Shown piece after piece: positions 9,846 to 17,916 of a DNA stretch of 64,000 bases. A program made the position numbers and the translations under genes. Below the pieces are notes generated by a model that searched no databases, was not told the origin of the DNA, and saw only the letters and a list, made by a program, of their open reading frames with translations. Source of the stretch: Streptomyces sp. NRRL S-37 (GTDB lineage Bacteria > Actinomycetota > Actinomycetes > Streptomycetales > Streptomycetaceae); NCBI RefSeq assembly GCF_000721605.1, contig NZ_JOIZ01000009.1, forward strand, positions 62,001-126,000. The letters are read 5' to 3'. Within the stretch, counting starts at the first letter, position 1. Every line of letters begins with the position of its first letter.

Positions 9846-10844
9846 ATGACGCGTCAACACGCCTCCTGCTGTACCCCGGCCGGCACCCCGGTCACCCTCA
9901 CCGCGCCGGCCGCCCCGGCGGCCGGCGCGGTGAGGGAACGCTCGACCCGCGGGCAGGTCCGCCTGCCCGCGGGCGAGTTCGCCATGGGCGACGCCTTCGA
10001 CGAGGGCTACCGCGCCGACGGCGAGACCCCCGTCCACGCGGTACGCCTGTCGCCCTTCCACATCGACGAGACCGCCGTCACCAACGCGCAGTTCGCCACC
10101 TTCGTCAAGGCCACCGGCCATGTCACCGACGCCGAACGCTACGGCTCCTCGGCGGTCTTCCACCTCGTGGTCGACGCCGACCCGTCCGACGTCCTCGGCG
10201 CCGCGGCCGGAACGCCCTGGTGGATCAATGTCAGGGGCGCCCACTGGCGCCGCCCCGAAGGCGGCCGGTCCGACATCACCGGCCGGCAGAACCACCCGGT
10301 CGTCCACGTCTCGTGGAACGACGCGAACGCCTACGCACGGTGGGCGGGCAAGCGCCTGCCCACCGAGGCCGAGTGGGAGTACGCGGCCCGCGGCGGCCTG
10401 GAGGGACGCCGCTACGCCTGGGGCGACGACCTCACCCCCGACGGCCACTGGCGCTGCAACATCTGGCAGGGCCGCTTCCCGCACACCAACACGGCCGAGG
10501 ACGGCCACCTCACCACCGCGCCGGTGAAGTCCTACCGCCCCAACGGCTTCGGCCTGTGGAACACCGCCGGCAACGTGTGGGAATGGTGCTCCGACTGGTT
10601 CTCACCCACCTACTACGCCCACTCCGCGCCCCAGGACCCGCCCGGCCCCGACACCGGGACCGCACGGGTCCTGCGCGGCGGCTCCTACCTCTGCCACGAC
10701 TCCTACTGCAACCGCTACCGGGTTGCGGCCCGCTCGTCCAACACCCCGGAGTCGTCCTCGGCCAACCTCGGCTTCCGCTGCGCCAACGACACCTCCGGGG
10801 GTCCGGCCGATGTCGCGAAGGGCTCCCGTGCTCCCGCGCCGTGA
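9846..10844 (+). CDS. Formylglycine-generating enzyme (sulfatase-modifying factor)
   Basis: A 332-residue copper-dependent oxidase that converts the sulfatase CxPxR cysteine to formylglycine. It carries the RLPTEAEWEYAARGG, NVWEWCSDW and LRGGSYLCHDSYCNRYR motifs. Cys283 and Cys288 have the spacing of the two catalytic cysteines (C272/C277) of the S. coelicolor enzyme, which this protein closely resembles as I remember it. No signal peptide, matching the cytosolic sulfatase. The N-terminal 30 residues are unlike the S. coelicolor tail I recall and contain C8-C9-T-P-A-G, which mimics the sulfatase motif. No strong ribosome binding site precedes the ATG, so translation may be coupled to the sulfatase. 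Confidence 0.95.
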   Translation: MTRQHASCCTPAGTPVTLTAPAAPAAGAVRERSTRGQVRLPAGEFAMGDAFDEGYRADGETPVHAVRLSPFHIDETAVTNAQFATFVKATGHVTDAERYGSSAVFHLVVDADPSDVLGAAAGTPWWINVRGAHWRRPEGGRSDITGRQNHPVVHVSWNDANAYARWAGKRLPTEAEWEYAARGGLEGRRYAWGDDLTPDGHWRCNIWQGRFPHTNTAEDGHLTTAPVKSYRPNGFGLWNTAGNVWEWCSDWFSPTYYAHSAPQDPPGPDTGTARVLRGGSYLCHDSYCNRYRVAARSSNTPESSSANLGFRCANDTSGGPADVAKGSRAPAP

Positions 10845-10864
10845 GGAGCCCGGGCCGCCCCGGC

Positions 10865-11914
10865 TCATGCCAGTACCGGCATGATCTCCTCGTGGATGAG
10901 GCGCAGTTGGTCGTCCGCGTCCGCCACGTCCGCCAGATCCCGGCCGGTGAAGGCCCGCACCAGCCGCCGGTCGGTGACGGCGCAGATGACGTGGTTCACA
11001 CCGCTGGGCGCGATCTGGGTACGGATCTTCTCCGCGCACTCGGCCGGGGTGCCCGCGACGGACAGCCGCTCGGCGACCTCGGGCGTGGTGAGTTCGATGC
11101 CCCGTGCCAGATCGCCGGCGCCGATCGCCTCGATCACCGGTTTCAGCTCGGCGGGATCGACGCCGTTGCGGCGCAGTTGCTCCTCGGGCATGGAGGAGGC
11201 GTAGATGCCCACCATGCTGCGGGCCGCCTCCTTCGCCGCCCGGGAGTCGGGTCCGGTGGCGAACACCACCCAGGCGCCGATGTCGAGGGAGCGCCAGTCC
11301 TTGCCCGCCCGCTCCGCGCCGGCCTTGATGTGGCGGACCGCGTACTCGTAGGCCTCCGCGGTGTAGCTCAGCGCGTGGTGGCATCCGTCGGACAGTTCAC
11401 CGGCCGCCTCGAAGGACTTGGGTCCCCGCATCGCCCCGAGCTTCAGGGGGACGTGCCTCTGGACCGGGCGGGCGAAGGTGAACAGCCCGTCGTAGGAGTA
11501 GAAGTCGCCGCGGTGGGTGATGGTGCCCTCGTCCAGCAGCGTCCGCACCACATGCAGCGCCTCCTTGACGCGGGACAGCGGCCGGGTACGGGTCCAGTCG
11601 ATGCCGTACTGCGCCAGGAGGCCGAAGTTGCCGCTGGACAGCACGGCCTCGGCACGGCCGTCGGAGAGTTCGTCGAGTGTGGCCAGGGCCTGCGCGATCA
11701 GTGTGGGCTCGCGCAGGGTGACGGGCGAGACGCTGGGGCCCAGGCGGATGGTGCGGGTCCGGCCGGCGGCCGCGGCGAACAGCAGCCACAGGTCCTTGTG
11801 CCAGGTCTCGTCGGCGGCGTAACAGGCGTAGAAGCCCAGTTCGTCGGCGAGTTCGATGGACGCCAGCGAATCCCGCAGCGGGTAGTCGGGTAACAGGGCG
11901 TAGCTGAATCTCAT
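10865..11914 (-). CDS. LLM-class F420-dependent oxidoreductase
   Basis: A 349-residue TIM-barrel flavin/F420 oxidoreductase resembling the methylene-tetrahydromethanopterin reductase branch of the luciferase-like superfamily. Family-like segments are LADELGFYACYAADETWHKDLW at the N-terminus, RIRLGPSVSPVTLREPTL-type sequence, and GAMRGPKSFEAAGELSDG. ATG 11914 is preceded by GGAGAGGA. It is convergent with the FGE gene (20 bases between stops), so it is not part of the sulfatase operon although it lies next to it. Substrate unknown; an F420 rather than FMN cofactor is inferred from family and genus. Confidence 0.85.
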   Translation of the reverse strand: MRFSYALLPDYPLRDSLASIELADELGFYACYAADETWHKDLWLLFAAAAGRTRTIRLGPSVSPVTLREPTLIAQALATLDELSDGRAEAVLSSGNFGLLAQYGIDWTRTRPLSRVKEALHVVRTLLDEGTITHRGDFYSYDGLFTFARPVQRHVPLKLGAMRGPKSFEAAGELSDGCHHALSYTAEAYEYAVRHIKAGAERAGKDWRSLDIGAWVVFATGPDSRAAKEAARSMVGIYASSMPEEQLRRNGVDPAELKPVIEAIGAGDLARGIELTTPEVAERLSVAGTPAECAEKIRTQIAPSGVNHVICAVTDRRLVRAFTGRDLADVADADDQLRLIHEEIMPVLA

Positions 11915-12098
11915 GGGCGTGTCCTCTCCGGCCTCGGCCGATCGGTCACCGACCCGACCAGTGTTCAGGCCGGTCCGGCCACCGGCCAGGGTGCGCACAG
12001 GCCACTTCCCACTTTCGGCGAACAAGGTTCACGCCCGCTTCACACCCGGCGCGGCGGGTGTGACGCGAGCCCGAGCCGTATGCACGAGCTTGCCGCAT

Positions 12099-12115
12099 CT
12101 ATCGAATCTCGATAG
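12099..12115. promoter_or_regulatory. Palindromic operator-like site upstream of the FAD reductase
   Basis: CTATCGAATCTCGATAG: perfect 7-base arms around a 3-base centre, 57 bases before the FAD-reductase start and 185 bases before the divergent LLM gene. It resembles a dimer-binding repressor site; no regulator gene is adjacent. A related GATTCGATCG lies at 12127-12136. Confidence 0.45.
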
Positions 12116-12172
12116 TTTCCCATCGTGATTCGATCGAAGCGTTCGCCTTCGACGGCCTGAAGGAGCACAGCC

Positions 12173-13411
12173 ATGCCCACAACAGCCCCCACCCCCCACC
12201 GCCCCGGAGACCCGGTCGAAACGGATGTGCTGGTGGTCGGTGCCGGACTGGCCGGCCTCCACGTCGCCACACTGCTCGCCCGTCAGGGCCACGACGTGCT
12301 CCTGGCCGAACGGCGGACCGCCCTCGGCGGCGCGATCCGCACCACCGGGATCTTCGTGCGGAAGACGCTCGACGACTTTCCGCTGCCCGATGAGCACCTC
12401 GGACCGCCGATCCGGCGCGTGGTGCTGTATCCGCCCGGCCTGCGCCGCCCCGTCAGCCTGGTCAGCGACCGTGACGAGTTCCGGGTGGGGGACATGGCGC
12501 CGCTGTACGAGGCGGCGGCCGCCGCCGCGGTCGACGCCGGCGTGCGGCTGGCGCTGGGCACCCGCTACGCCGGCCGGCAGGACGGCACCTTCCGCCTGGT
12601 GGGCCGCGACGGGCCGGCCGCGGTCCGGGCACGCTTCGTCGTCGGCGCCGACGGAGCACGTTCGAGCGTCGCCCGCGACCTCGGCCTCGACCGCAACCAC
12701 CGGCTGCTGATCGGGGCCGAGGAGGTCTTCGAGGTGCCCGCGAGCGGTGAACCCCCGACCTTCCACTGCGTCCTCGACCCCTCGCTCGCCCCCGGGTACC
12801 TGGCCTGGGTGGTCAACGACGGGCAACACGCCCATGTCGGGGTCGCGGGCTATGCCGACCGCTTCCCCGAGGGCCTGCGCCGCACCATGGAACGGTTCAG
12901 CGCCTCGGCTCCCGGACTGGACGGCGTGCGGCGGCCCGAGTCGGTGGAGCGGCGCGGCGGCCCGATACCCGTCGGCGGAGTACTACGGCGCATCGCCTGT
13001 GGTGACGGACTGCTCGTGGGCGACGCGGCGGGCGCGGTCTCCCCGCTCACCGCCGGCGGCCTGGACCCGTGCCTGCGACTGTCGGAGCTGGCCGCCTCCG
13101 TCCTCGACGACGCGCTGCGGTCGGGGCGGCCGGAGGCGCTGGCCCACTACAGCGGAGCCGCCCTGCGCGCGCGGTTCCGGGGCCGTCTCACCCTGCGCAG
13201 GGGCCTGGCGCACATACGGACACCGGCCGCGTCCACCGCGGCGTTCGCCCTGCTGCGCACACCGTTCGGCCGGGCCGCGGCCGGCCGTGTCCTCTTCGGC
13301 GACCGGTCCTTCCCCGGCCCGTCGCCCACCGGTCAGAGGCCGGCGAGCAGACCGTCGAGCGGAGCGGGTACGCGCTCGGGGCGGAGGGCCTCGACGAGAA
13401 CACGACCGTAG
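12173..13411 (+). CDS. FAD-dependent oxidoreductase, geranylgeranyl-reductase-like
   Basis: A 412-residue flavoprotein. Residues 15-45 form the Rossmann FAD-binding fold (DVLVVGAGLAGLHVATLLARQGHDVLLAER). VVGADGARSSVARDLG is the DG motif, and GDGLLVGDAAGAVSPLTAGGLDPCLR is the GD motif typical of geranylgeranyl-reductase and PHBH-type enzymes. GAAGGAG precedes ATG 12173. The last 26 codons (Ser/Arg-rich) run antisense through the 3' end of the convergent Toprim gene, a 79-base overlap, so the natural terminus may have been lost. Function probably reduction or hydroxylation of a lipid or isoprenoid; not certain. Confidence 0.83.
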   Translation: MPTTAPTPHRPGDPVETDVLVVGAGLAGLHVATLLARQGHDVLLAERRTALGGAIRTTGIFVRKTLDDFPLPDEHLGPPIRRVVLYPPGLRRPVSLVSDRDEFRVGDMAPLYEAAAAAAVDAGVRLALGTRYAGRQDGTFRLVGRDGPAAVRARFVVGADGARSSVARDLGLDRNHRLLIGAEEVFEVPASGEPPTFHCVLDPSLAPGYLAWVVNDGQHAHVGVAGYADRFPEGLRRTMERFSASAPGLDGVRRPESVERRGGPIPVGGVLRRIACGDGLLVGDAAGAVSPLTAGGLDPCLRLSELAASVLDDALRSGRPEALAHYSGAALRARFRGRLTLRRGLAHIRTPAASTAAFALLRTPFGRAAAGRVLFGDRSFPGPSPTGQRPASRPSSGAGTRSGRRASTRTRP

Positions 13412-13950
13412 TGGATCTTGCGGCCCTTCTTCGTGCCGAGGAAACGCCGCAACCGCTGCTGCGGGGTGCGGTCCCGCTGGGCGGGCTGGCTCAGGAAGGT
13501 CCGCAGGGGGCGCAGGTCGCCCTCCGCCCGGACCAGTTCCTCCACCCGCGTCACCCCCAGCGCGCGGATGAGTTCGTCCTCCAGGTCCGCGGCACAGACG
13601 AAGAACTCCCGCCGTGCGACACCGGCCCGCTCCAGCCCGCGGGCGTAGTAACCGCGTTCGCCCTCGTCGCACAGGCCCGTGAGGCGCAGGCCCAGGCCGG
13701 GCGGCCCGAGCAGGCGGGCGAAGCGCCCGATGTTCATCGCGCCTCCCATCGGCAGGACGCAGATCCCCTCGGCCGCCAGGTCCCGGCCGCGGCCCGCGGC
13801 CAGCGCGTCGACCGCCGCGGCGTCGCTCAGCCCTTCGAGCAGGACCGCCGTCCGGACGTCGAGCCGCGCCGCCAGCTCGTGCGCGGGGCCGCCCGGGCCA
13901 CCGGCCGCCCACGCGGTGACCGCGTCCCGGAACAACTCCATGTCAGCCAT
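13333..13950 (-). CDS. Toprim-domain protein (OLD-nuclease-like)
   Basis: A 205-residue protein built around a Toprim fold as found at the C-terminus of OLD-family nucleases. VLLEGLSDAAAVDALA carries the conserved Glu, ICVLPMGGAMNIGRF and LRLTGLCDEGERGYY the following strand and acidic Asp segments. The ATPase half of OLD proteins is absent and no ATPase gene is nearby, so this is a stand-alone Toprim protein, a type often seen in Streptomyces. It may be a metal-dependent nuclease. GGAGAC lies 7-12 bases upstream of ATG 13950; ATG 13941 is an alternative. Confidence 0.75.
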   Translation of the reverse strand: MADMELFRDAVTAWAAGGPGGPAHELAARLDVRTAVLLEGLSDAAAVDALAAGRGRDLAAEGICVLPMGGAMNIGRFARLLGPPGLGLRLTGLCDEGERGYYARGLERAGVARREFFVCAADLEDELIRALGVTRVEELVRAEGDLRPLRTFLSQPAQRDRTPQQRLRRFLGTKKGRKIHYGRVLVEALRPERVPAPLDGLLAGL

Positions 13951-14011
13951 GGGACGAGTCTCCGCCTTCCCCGGGCGCCGGCGGTAGGGGATTTCCGCCG
14001 GCGGCCAGCGG

Positions 14012-14047
14012 GGCGGACGGCACCGGCGGGCGCCGGTGCCGTCCGCC
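14012..14047 (-). terminator. Hairpin terminator after the LPMO gene
   Basis: GGCGGACGGCACCGGC (14012-14027), a GGGC loop, then its perfect complement at 14032-14047: a 16-bp stem nine bases beyond the LPMO stop. There is no U tract, as usual for Streptomyces terminators. Confidence 0.75.
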
Positions 14048-14055
14048 GGTGCCGG

Positions 14056-15141
14056 CTACGGGGTCACGCAGCCGATCGTGCCCACCGGGAAGTCATTGCC
14101 CGACGACGTGGCCGTGAAGCCGAACGTCACGCTTCCGTCGGGGTTGACCACACGGTTGTGATCGACGTTCCGTACCGTCACCGTGCCGTCGGATCCCTTG
14201 GTCAGGGAGCCGTTCCACGCACTGCCGATCGTGGTCCCGGCGCCGGGCTTCCACTGCACGGCCCAGCCGTCGAGCGGTGACGTGCCGTGGTTCATCACCT
14301 CGACGGAGCCCTGGAAGCCGCCGTTCCAGGAGTTCACCACGTTGTAGACGGCCATGCAGGAACCGGTGTGCGGATCCGTCGGATCCGGGTCCGGGTCCGT
14401 CGGGTCCGGGTCCGGGGTGCCGCCGTCGTCACCGATGCCGGTCACCTCGCCGTTGCCGCCGTCGAAGACGACGTCGGAGCAGGAGAAGAAGTTCTCCTGG
14501 CTGTCCGAACGCACCCACTGCATGAAGATCAGCGCGTCGCCGGAGCGCCCGGACGGCAGCTTCAGATCCCAGTAGTAGTGGCCGCCGTTGGCACCCGGTG
14601 AGCCCTGCTGGGGCGGGTTGGTGACGGTCTGGATGAGCTCCAGGTCGTCCCAGCCCAGCTGCGACGTGGGCGACCAGCCGGGCTTGGTGAGGTAGACCCG
14701 GAAGTCACCGGGATGGGCCGCCCAGTTGCTGTACTGCACCTTGACCGTCGCTCCGGACGTCAGGTGCGTCCGGGGCCAGTCGGAACGGGCCGCGTTGTAG
14801 GCGGAGAAGTCGTACGGGGAGCGGTCACCGGCGCTGCAGAGCGTGCCGTCCGGGACATAACCGGCGCCCCGTCCGCCCGCCTTGGAGTCGAGGACGGCGA
14901 ACCAGTTGTACAGCGCCGTGGCGCCGCTCCGGTCCAGCGCGTCCTGGCACGCCGGGTTGCTCGGGTCCAGTGCGCCGGTGCCGGTGATGGCGTCCAGCTG
15001 ACAGAGGTAGGTGCGCGATCCGGGCATCATCGCCACGCCGTGCGCCCGCGCGTCGTCCTGCCAGAGGAAGCTCAGGCCGAGCCCTCCGAGGAGGGTGGCC
15101 AGTACTGCTGCCAAGGAGACGAATCTCCGTCGTAAGAGCAT
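14056..15141 (-). CDS. celS2: Lytic polysaccharide monooxygenase AA10 with CBM2 (CelS2-like)
   Basis: A 361-residue secreted copper monooxygenase that oxidatively cleaves crystalline cellulose. The signal peptide (1-33, ending DARA) is followed by His34, which becomes the N-terminal ligand of the histidine brace; the second ligand is His143 in NWAAHPGDF. This matches the 110-residue offset of S. coelicolor CelS2 (ScLPMO10C), which it resembles almost throughout as I recall it. A DPDPTDP-type acidic Pro linker (about 240-258) joins a C-terminal family 2 cellulose-binding module (Cys-flanked, with exposed Trp in NSWNGGFQG). It lies 193 bases downstream of GH12 on the same strand and probably shares its induction by cellulose breakdown products. 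Confidence 0.93.
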   Translation of the reverse strand: MLLRRRFVSLAAVLATLLGGLGLSFLWQDDARAHGVAMMPGSRTYLCQLDAITGTGALDPSNPACQDALDRSGATALYNWFAVLDSKAGGRGAGYVPDGTLCSAGDRSPYDFSAYNAARSDWPRTHLTSGATVKVQYSNWAAHPGDFRVYLTKPGWSPTSQLGWDDLELIQTVTNPPQQGSPGANGGHYYWDLKLPSGRSGDALIFMQWVRSDSQENFFSCSDVVFDGGNGEVTGIGDDGGTPDPDPTDPDPDPTDPHTGSCMAVYNVVNSWNGGFQGSVEVMNHGTSPLDGWAVQWKPGAGTTIGSAWNGSLTKGSDGTVTVRNVDHNRVVNPDGSVTFGFTATSSGNDFPVGTIGCVTP

Positions 15142-15334
15142 GGGGATCTCCTGTGCCGGTAGTGGATGGGTCGGGGAGTGGCGGGAAGTGGAATCCCCGC
15201 CCGTCGGGGAGGGGCGTCGACCGGACGGGCGGGGGGTTCGGGGGGCGGGACCCGGAGCCCGCCCTGCCGGCGCAGGGAGGAAGAGCGGGCCCCGGGCCCG
15301 GGGGACACGGCGGGCGCGCGGCCCGCCGGCCGGG

Positions 15335-16462
15335 TCAGGCGGCCGCGCAGGCGGTGCCGTTCAGGCTGAATCCGCCCGGCCGGGCGAAGGAGCCGCTGTA
15401 GGTTCCCTGGAAGCCGAAGGTCTGGCTCCCGCCGGGCGCGATCCGCGCGTTGCCGCCGAGCCCGCTCGCCGTGACCGCGCCCGAGGAGGGACTGACCGAC
15501 GCGTTCCAGGCGTTGGTGACGCGCTGCCCGGAGGGCAGGGTGAAGGCGAGCTTCCACCCCTCGACGGCGGACGGACCGGTGTTCCGCACGGTGACGTCGG
15601 CGGTGAAGCCGCCCTGCCAGACGTTCGTGGCGTACGACACGGTGCACGCCGCCGGGCCGCCGGGTTCCCCCGAGTTGCCGCCGCCGGTGTTCACGGTGGA
15701 GGAGAAGGAGTTCACCGCGAGCCCGGCGCCGTTCTGCCAGGGCTCGAAGCCGGCCTGGACGCTCGTCAGGTACCAGTCGTTCCGCGCCATCCCGCGCGCG
15801 ACGGTCTCCTCGACGAAGTCCATCACGTCGAAGCTCCAGCTGCTGATCGCCGACGGCGCGACGAACGACAGCACGTCGTTGGAGCCGTTCCCGCCCGACC
15901 ACACCTGCCAGGTGCGCCCGGCCACGGTGGCCGTGCCGACCTGGGAGCCGATCGGCTGGATCGGGCCCACCTTGTTCAGCCAGATCATGATCTCGGTCCG
16001 GTTCACGCCGTCGGTCCGGGGCGTCGGATCCAGCCAGATGTCGTACGAGGCGTTGTACACGGCGTCGCCGACATAGCCGTACGAGATGCTGCTGGGCGCG
16101 CTGGAGATGCCGCTGATCCGCGCGGGGAGGGCGGTTCCCGGCGAACAGTTGGTGTAGTGGCAGCCGTTGAAGACCGACGGGTACGACTTCGGGGCGCCGT
16201 TGGTGGGCACCGAGCCGTCGGCCTGGGCGACGCGGAAACCGGTGTCCGTGGCGGTGACGCACTGGGTGGCGCTGGTGCCCCAGCGGTTGTTCTGGACGAC
16301 GTAGCGCCCCTGGATGACGGCCGATCCGAACTGTTCGCAGATCGTGGTGTCGGCCTGGGCCGGTGCCGTTCCGGTCACCAGCGCCGCGACCACGGCGAGA
16401 GCGGTGAGGAGCGTCGCGAACAGGCCGCGCAGGGCCCGGGTGTGGTGCGGTAACCGTCGCAT
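15335..16462 (-). CDS. celB: Secreted endoglucanase GH12 with CBM2 (CelB-like)
   Basis: A 375-residue retaining endo-beta-1,4-glucanase. A signal peptide (basic start, hydrophobic run, ending PAQA before DTTICEQFG) leads into the GH12 jelly-roll with NRTEIMIWLNK (nucleophile Glu) and WSFDVMDFVEE near the end of the domain (acid/base region). A GGGNSGEPGG linker joins a C-terminal family 2 cellulose-binding module with NVWQGGFTADVTVRN. ATG 16462 has GGAGAGG upstream; a longer frame would run into the operator region. The order GH12 then LPMO matches the S. coelicolor celB-celS2 pair. Confidence 0.92.
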   Translation of the reverse strand: MRRLPHHTRALRGLFATLLTALAVVAALVTGTAPAQADTTICEQFGSAVIQGRYVVQNNRWGTSATQCVTATDTGFRVAQADGSVPTNGAPKSYPSVFNGCHYTNCSPGTALPARISGISSAPSSISYGYVGDAVYNASYDIWLDPTPRTDGVNRTEIMIWLNKVGPIQPIGSQVGTATVAGRTWQVWSGGNGSNDVLSFVAPSAISSWSFDVMDFVEETVARGMARNDWYLTSVQAGFEPWQNGAGLAVNSFSSTVNTGGGNSGEPGGPAACTVSYATNVWQGGFTADVTVRNTGPSAVEGWKLAFTLPSGQRVTNAWNASVSPSSGAVTASGLGGNARIAPGGSQTFGFQGTYSGSFARPGGFSLNGTACAAA

Positions 16463-16500
16463 GCGGGGGCCTCTCCAAGAGGGTGCGGGGGCGACCGGGA

Positions 16501-16512
16501 GGGAGCGCTCCC
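16501..16512. promoter_or_regulatory. CebR-type operator, copy 1
   Basis: GGGAGCGCTCCC, a perfect 12-base palindrome 39 bases before the GH12 start. It matches the core of the cello-oligosaccharide-responsive LacI operator of Streptomyces (TGGGAGCGCTCCCA). Confidence 0.85.
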
Positions 16513-16525
16513 CTCTCCCCATTGA

Positions 16526-16539
16526 TGGGAGCGCTCCCA
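16526..16539. promoter_or_regulatory. CebR-type operator, copy 2 (full 14-mer)
   Basis: TGGGAGCGCTCCCA, a perfect 14-base palindrome identical to the established CebR consensus, just downstream of the GH12 -10 element, where bound repressor would block initiation or early elongation. Confidence 0.92.
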
Positions 16540-16557
16540 TTTGTGTTTCGGAACGGG

Positions 16558-16586
16558 ACTGTAGGAGCTACCCATGTCCCTGACAA
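16558..16586 (-). promoter_or_regulatory. Putative GH12 promoter
   Basis: On the minus strand TTGTCA (16581-16586), 17-base spacer, TACAGT (16558-16563). Operator copies 1 and 2 lie between it and the GH12 start, so it is likely under cellobiose-type repression. Confidence 0.6.
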
Positions 16587-16661
16587 GGCTGTGCGCGGGA
16601 AACTGTCGAATTAAATTCGAAGCCGCAGGTCAGAGAGGTGATCCACAAAGTCCGTCCGCCT

Positions 16662-16675
16662 CGGGAGCGCTCCCG
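16662..16675. promoter_or_regulatory. CebR-type operator, copy 3
   Basis: CGGGAGCGCTCCCG, a 14-base palindrome 76 bases upstream of the GH12 -35 and 50 bases past the LacI-gene stop. Its position suggests looping with copies 1 and 2, or a roadblock to read-through from the regulator gene. Confidence 0.8.
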
Positions 16676-16724
16676 AAACATTCGATGACGCCATGACCCG
16701 CGAGGCGGCCGAAGGGAGGGCGGG

Positions 16725-17747
16725 TCAGGCGGAGTCGCGCGGCACCAGTTCCGTACGGAGGATGACGTGCCGCCAGGCCACTTCCGGCTCCTCCATCTCC
16801 TCCAGGAGCAGCCGCACCATCGTCCGGCCGATCTCCTCCAGCGGCTGGCGCACCGTCGTCAGCTTCGGATCGGTGTGCTGGGCGAGCGGGAAGTCGTCGA
16901 ACCCGATCACCGCGACGTCCTCCGGCACCCGGCGTCCCGCCGCGCGCAGGGCGTCGAGCGCGCCCGCGGCCATGGTGTCCGACGCGGCGAACACACCGTC
17001 GATCTCCGGGGCGCGCTCGATGAGTTCGGCCATCGCCCGGCGTCCGCTGTCCGCCGAGAAGTCCCCCTCGACGGTCCAGGCCGCCCTGCTCTCGGCGCCC
17101 GCCCGCTCCAGTGCCTCGTGGTAACCGCGCAGCCGGCACTGGGCCACGTACATGTCGAGCGGTCCGGTGATGGTCGCGATCGAGCGGCGTCCGAGACCCA
17201 GCAGGTGCGCCACCGCGCCGCGGGCGCCACCGGTGTTGTCCGCGTCGACGTAGGTCACGCTCTCCTCGCTCGAGCGCCGCCCCAACAGGACGGTGGGCAG
17301 CCCCACGTCGGCCAGCATGTCGGGCAACGCGTCCTCGGCGTGCACGGACATCAGCATCACGCCGTCGACCCGGCCGCCGCGCGCGTACTCCACGAGGCGC
17401 TGCCGTTCGGCGTCCGTACGGACCAGGGTGAGCAGCAGCTGCACCTTGGTGTCGGTCAGCGCGTCGCCGACGGAGCGGACGATCTCCGAGAAGAACGGCT
17501 CACCGAACTGCCGCCAGTCCGGCTCCGTCATGACCAGCGCGACGGCGTCGGCACGCCGGCCCGCCAGCGAACGGGCCGCCAGATTGGGGACGTACCCCAG
17601 CTCGGCGATGGCGCGCTGCACGGCACGGCGCGTCGAATCCTTCACGCCCGCCGCGTCGTTGATGACGCGGGAGACGGTGCCCCGCCCCACACCGGCGAGC
17701 GCGGCCACCTCCTCCAGCGTCGGTGTACCGGGACGCTGCCTGCGCAT
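16725..17747 (-). CDS. LacI-family transcriptional repressor next to the cellulase genes
   Basis: A 340-residue LacI/GalR regulator. The N-terminal HTH is PTLEEVAALAGVGRGTVSRVIND with the hinge VPNLAARSLAGRR. The sugar-binding domain follows, with VDGVMLMSVH, DNTGGARGAVAHLL and VFAASDTMAAGAL. HTH and hinge are of the type that reads GGGAGCGCTCCC, and three such boxes lie just downstream, so it probably represses the GH12/LPMO genes and is released by a cello-oligosaccharide. It is not necessarily the genome's main CebR, which normally sits beside the cebEFG importer, absent here. ATG 17747 was chosen; in-frame GTGs just upstream (17750, 17753) are possible. Confidence 0.9.
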   Translation of the reverse strand: MRRQRPGTPTLEEVAALAGVGRGTVSRVINDAAGVKDSTRRAVQRAIAELGYVPNLAARSLAGRRADAVALVMTEPDWRQFGEPFFSEIVRSVGDALTDTKVQLLLTLVRTDAERQRLVEYARGGRVDGVMLMSVHAEDALPDMLADVGLPTVLLGRRSSEESVTYVDADNTGGARGAVAHLLGLGRRSIATITGPLDMYVAQCRLRGYHEALERAGAESRAAWTVEGDFSADSGRRAMAELIERAPEIDGVFAASDTMAAGALDALRAAGRRVPEDVAVIGFDDFPLAQHTDPKLTTVRQPLEEIGRTMVRLLLEEMEEPEVAWRHVILRTELVPRDSA

Positions 17748-17916
17748 GACCACCCCCACGAGATCCCTAGATCTTACGGCCACCGGGTGACGGAACGGCC
17801 GTTCCCGGCCCACGCTTCACACCTGGACGGCGACCGGTTCCGGACAGCGGCACCCGCCTCCCGGCCGGCCGGGGGAGAGGAGCGGGCATCACCGGATCCG
17901 GTACCGCTCCGGCTTC

